Positions 33,993 to 36,025 of a DNA stretch of 36,025 nt are shown here, one piece after another; positions within the stretch are counted from its first letter, which is position 1, and each line of letters begins with the position of its first letter. Under the pieces are notes generated by a model. The model was given only the letters and a program-made list of their open reading frames with translations, was not told where the DNA came from and did no database searches. A program made the translations under genes and the position numbers. The stretch comes from Candidatus Thorarchaeota archaeon AB_25 (GTDB lineage: Archaea > Asgardarchaeota > Thorarchaeia > Thorarchaeales > Thorarchaeaceae). Where the stretch lies: positions 1-36,025 of the forward strand of contig MEHG01000009.1 of the NCBI GenBank assembly GCA_001940705.1, in the 5' to 3' direction.

Positions 33993-35024
33993 ATGAAGCT
34001 CACAGAAGATCAGCGAGAGAGATACTCACGAATGCTTGCACTTCGTGATTTTTCGGAAGACGATATGGATACTATAATGAATACATCAGTTGCCATGCTA
34101 GGAGCGGGCGGGCTTGGAAGTCCATCACTTCGTCTTCTCACGGCCATAGGCTTTGGTAGAATTAGGATTGTGGATCGTGATATTGTTGAGCTTTCAAATA
34201 TACAGAGACAGACTGTCTTCAACACAGAAGATATTGGAAAACCAAAAGCGGAAGCAGCAGCCAGTAATCTCGAGCTGATGAATCCAGAGGTCCAATTTGA
34301 CCCGATATGCGTGTCTGTCGATGATGACAATGCTATTGATGTGTTGAAGGGAGTTGACATAATTGTTGATGGATTGGACTCGTTCAAAACTCGGAGAGCT
34401 GTCAATAAAGCAAGTCTAGCTCTGAAAATCCCATACGTTTTCGCGGGAGCTGTTGAGTACTACGCAAATCTTACTACTTTCATCCCAGGAGAAACAGGTT
34501 GTCTACATTGCGTTATGGGAGATGCACAAGATAATCCTGAGAATACATGTGCGCAGGTAGGAGTGTCACCAACATTACTCTCTTTTGCGGCTTCAGTTGA
34601 GGTAAACGAGGCACTGAAAATTGCGCTGGGGAGAGAACCAGATTTAGTAAATCGATTGATGACCATTGACGTAAGTACATTGAGTTTCGATTTCTTTGAC
34701 ATTGGGAAAGCAGTAGATTGTGAAGTGTGCTCACAACCCCAAAAAGAGCCTGAAAAAAGGAGTAATGAGCTCAGAGTGATGCAACTCTGTTCTCAGAGCT
34801 TCAACATCTCACCAGGGAAACTGCTAAAGCTAAATCTTGATGCACTGGCCAGTAAGCTTGACTCATCCTACTCGGTAGAGCGGAGAAAACGTTTCCTTAT
34901 TGTGACCATCGCCCCTGAAACTAAAGTGACAGTTATGCCAGCCGGAAATCTCATTGTGAAGGGCGTAGCTAACGCTGAAGCAGCCACAAAGATATTCCAA
35001 GAGATAATCGGCGATGGAGATTAG
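33993..35024 (+). CDS. ThiF/MoeB-type E1-like adenylyltransferase
   Basis: 343 residues. The ATP site has GAGGLGSPS (37-45) and NIQRQ with R72. Zinc ligands C170, C173, C243 and C246 are present (GCLHC and CEVC). C186 in NTCAQVGVSP is a candidate for the catalytic or persulfide cysteine. These enzymes adenylate the C-terminal glycine of a ubiquitin-like sulfur carrier (ThiS, MoaD, SAMP). An extra domain of about 85 residues (from 258) ends in VTVMPAGNLIVKGVANAEAA, similar to extensions in some archaeal and bacterial ThiF proteins. It has one adenylation domain and no E2-binding ubiquitin-fold domain, so it is not a eukaryote-like E1. No ubiquitin-like gene is nearby. Confidence 0.88.
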   Translation: MKLTEDQRERYSRMLALRDFSEDDMDTIMNTSVAMLGAGGLGSPSLRLLTAIGFGRIRIVDRDIVELSNIQRQTVFNTEDIGKPKAEAAASNLELMNPEVQFDPICVSVDDDNAIDVLKGVDIIVDGLDSFKTRRAVNKASLALKIPYVFAGAVEYYANLTTFIPGETGCLHCVMGDAQDNPENTCAQVGVSPTLLSFAASVEVNEALKIALGREPDLVNRLMTIDVSTLSFDFFDIGKAVDCEVCSQPQKEPEKRSNELRVMQLCSQSFNISPGKLLKLNLDALASKLDSSYSVERRKRFLIVTIAPETKVTVMPAGNLIVKGVANAEAATKIFQEIIGDGD

Positions 35025-35929
35025 TCACCGAAGAAGAGTCTACGCGCTCGACGTCTTCGCTCATCCTCATCCTCATCGCTATCTGGGGGTGGAGGTGGTG
35101 GAGGTGGTTCTGTTATTGGCGCAGGAGCCTCAGTTGTATCAGCATCCTCTTCATCGATAGAGCCACCATCAAGATCATCATCAGAGAGTACTGGAGGCTC
35201 AGGGATACTCGTCGATTCTGATAGTTCCTCAATGGATTCCGTTTCAACAGGAGGCGGGATTTCTACAGCCTCATCCTCTTCAACAAGCTCTGGATCCTCT
35301 TTCGTCGGAGCCACAGCCTTCTCATAATCTGCCCATGTAAAAGATGGTTTATGATCAGTGTCCTCATCATCTACATCTTCGACTTCTGGTTCTGAAGTGG
35401 GAGTCACTTCATCATCAGCTATAGAGGGTTCAACATCAAGATCAGCAGGCTCTACAAGCTCAAAGTCTGATGAGAACTCACGGGGAGGTCCATCTATCGA
35501 GAGGTCTTCAATCTCCTCCTCTTCGAGTCGACCTACAGTGTCAATACTGACGGAGTCGCTTTCAGATTCGATTGGAACCTCAGAAGGTTCTGGTGGTATT
35601 TCATCAGGAATCGCCTCAAATTCGTCTTCGGATGGCAATTCCAAAGAAGACCCAATTTCATAGCCAGAGGGAACTTTTTCCATCTCGGGTGATTCACTAC
35701 TTCGCGATTCACCCTCAAGAAAAGTAAGGCCCAAATCATCTTTCAAGCAGGACTCACAGCGTTTTGCTGCTGCAAGTAGCCCATCATGAATGAAATCGTC
35801 TAATGCCTTTGCACGATTTTCGTTTCTTCGTGCCCATTTGATAAAACTATCAACCATCCTTAGAGCGTCACGGACGCCCATCCAGTACTCATCTGACCGT
35901 TTCTTCTCTGAGTCCACTATTGACACCAA
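35021..35929 (-). CDS. Acidic, polyproline-containing hypothetical protein
   Basis: 302 residues. Residues 1-75 are helical with a CESC pair and end near LTFLEG. Residues 75-270 are low-complexity and acidic (many E, D, S and P), so probably disordered. Eight consecutive prolines follow TE, then DSDEDEDE and a basic C-terminus RRRRARRLFFGD. Charged-to-basic switches like this suggest partner binding, but no known motif is present. The start may be TTG 35929, GTG 35926 or GTG 35917 (GGTG six bases upstream). The stop overlaps the ThiF-like stop by 4 bases, convergent. Confidence 0.65.
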   Translation of the reverse strand: MVSIVDSEKKRSDEYWMGVRDALRMVDSFIKWARRNENRAKALDDFIHDGLLAAAKRCESCLKDDLGLTFLEGESRSSESPEMEKVPSGYEIGSSLELPSEDEFEAIPDEIPPEPSEVPIESESDSVSIDTVGRLEEEEIEDLSIDGPPREFSSDFELVEPADLDVEPSIADDEVTPTSEPEVEDVDDEDTDHKPSFTWADYEKAVAPTKEDPELVEEDEAVEIPPPVETESIEELSESTSIPEPPVLSDDDLDGGSIDEEDADTTEAPAPITEPPPPPPPPDSDEDEDERRRRARRLFFGD

Positions 35930-35972
35930 GCAGGAAACAAGCTGGAAGTGAGAAAAAGCTTCGTGTTACGTG

Positions 35973-36025
35973 TCACTTCTTCTTCTTCTTTGCCTTTTTC
36001 GTATCCTTCTCATTTTTCTTCTTGC
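35973..36025 (-). CDS. Lysine-rich C-terminus of a gene cut by the window end
   Basis: Reading from the right edge gives 17 codons ending in TGA at 35973-35975: KKKNEKDTKKAKKKKK, almost all lysine. It probably belongs to a protein with a basic tail, as in several archaeal ribosomal or RNA-binding proteins, but only the tail is visible and the rest lies outside the window. Confidence 0.5.
   Translation of the reverse strand, partial: KKKNEKDTKKAKKKKK

Noticed and set aside
35021-35060. RRARRLFFGD as a PCNA-interacting (PIP) motif
   Set aside because: The spacing Q-x2-L-x2-FF is not met; leucine directly precedes FF and there is no glutamine.

Overview
The window looks like a piece of an archaeal chromosome, most plausibly from an Asgard archaeon (Thorarchaeia-like). 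Archaeal signs are an ADP-forming acyl-CoA synthetase beside a BioD/DRTGG protein, a thiolase-DUF35 pair, stand-alone ribbon-helix-helix (RHH) genes, and TATA-like boxes about 40-55 bases upstream of several starts. Shine-Dalgarno sites (GGAGG or GGTGA, 6-10 bases from the start) are common. The Asgard assignment is inferred from gene content; no marker gene is present. I see no rRNA, tRNA, CRISPR array or insertion sequence.

Layout. (1) 93-3909: an acyl-CoA dehydrogenase/SCP2/MaoC triple fusion, divergent from an aldehyde dehydrogenase. (2) 3922-12422: a tightly packed minus-strand series that reads glpA, glpB, a GlpC-like Fe-S protein, an alkyl-DHAP-synthase-like flavoprotein, a second CCG-domain Fe-S protein, an MSMEG_0568-like radical SAM protein and a GNAT acetyltransferase. 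(3) 12585-15318: a small plus-strand gene set against a glycerol-kinase-like FGGY kinase, then a metallo-beta-lactamase-fold hydrolase. (4) 15320-25169: a beta-oxidation island with three crotonases, two 3-hydroxyacyl-CoA dehydrogenases, two nitroreductases, a thiolase with its DUF35 partner, a free SCP2 protein, an unrecognised double-RHH-like protein, a small hypothetical protein and a two-cluster ferredoxin. (5) 25488-28671: the BioD/DRTGG protein and ADP-forming acyl-CoA synthetase. (6) 28843-31221: an RHH regulator followed by two tandem paralogues of a family I do not recognise. (7) 31227-36025: a YkgJ-like cysteine-cluster protein, an aminotransferase, a DUF362 protein, a ThiF/MoeB-like E1 enzyme, an acidic polyproline protein and the lysine-rich tail of a gene cut by the window end.

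How it works together (inference). The window appears devoted to oxidising acyl chains and glycerol phosphate. Acyl-CoAs would pass through dehydrogenase, hydratase, hydroxyacyl-CoA dehydrogenase and thiolase steps. The ADP-forming synthetase could conserve the thioester energy as ATP. GlpA/GlpB with the CCG proteins would pass electrons from glycerol 3-phosphate, and perhaps from the second flavoprotein, to a carrier not encoded here.

The least explained items are the RHH gene plus the tandem six-cysteine paralogues with a 16-bp palindrome upstream; two genes (glpB and the ferredoxin) that seem to lack an ATG/GTG/TTG start and fit AUU/AUC initiation; the duplicated nitroreductase/hydroxyacyl-CoA dehydrogenase cassettes; and the AGPS-like flavoprotein between two CCG Fe-S proteins inside a glp operon.
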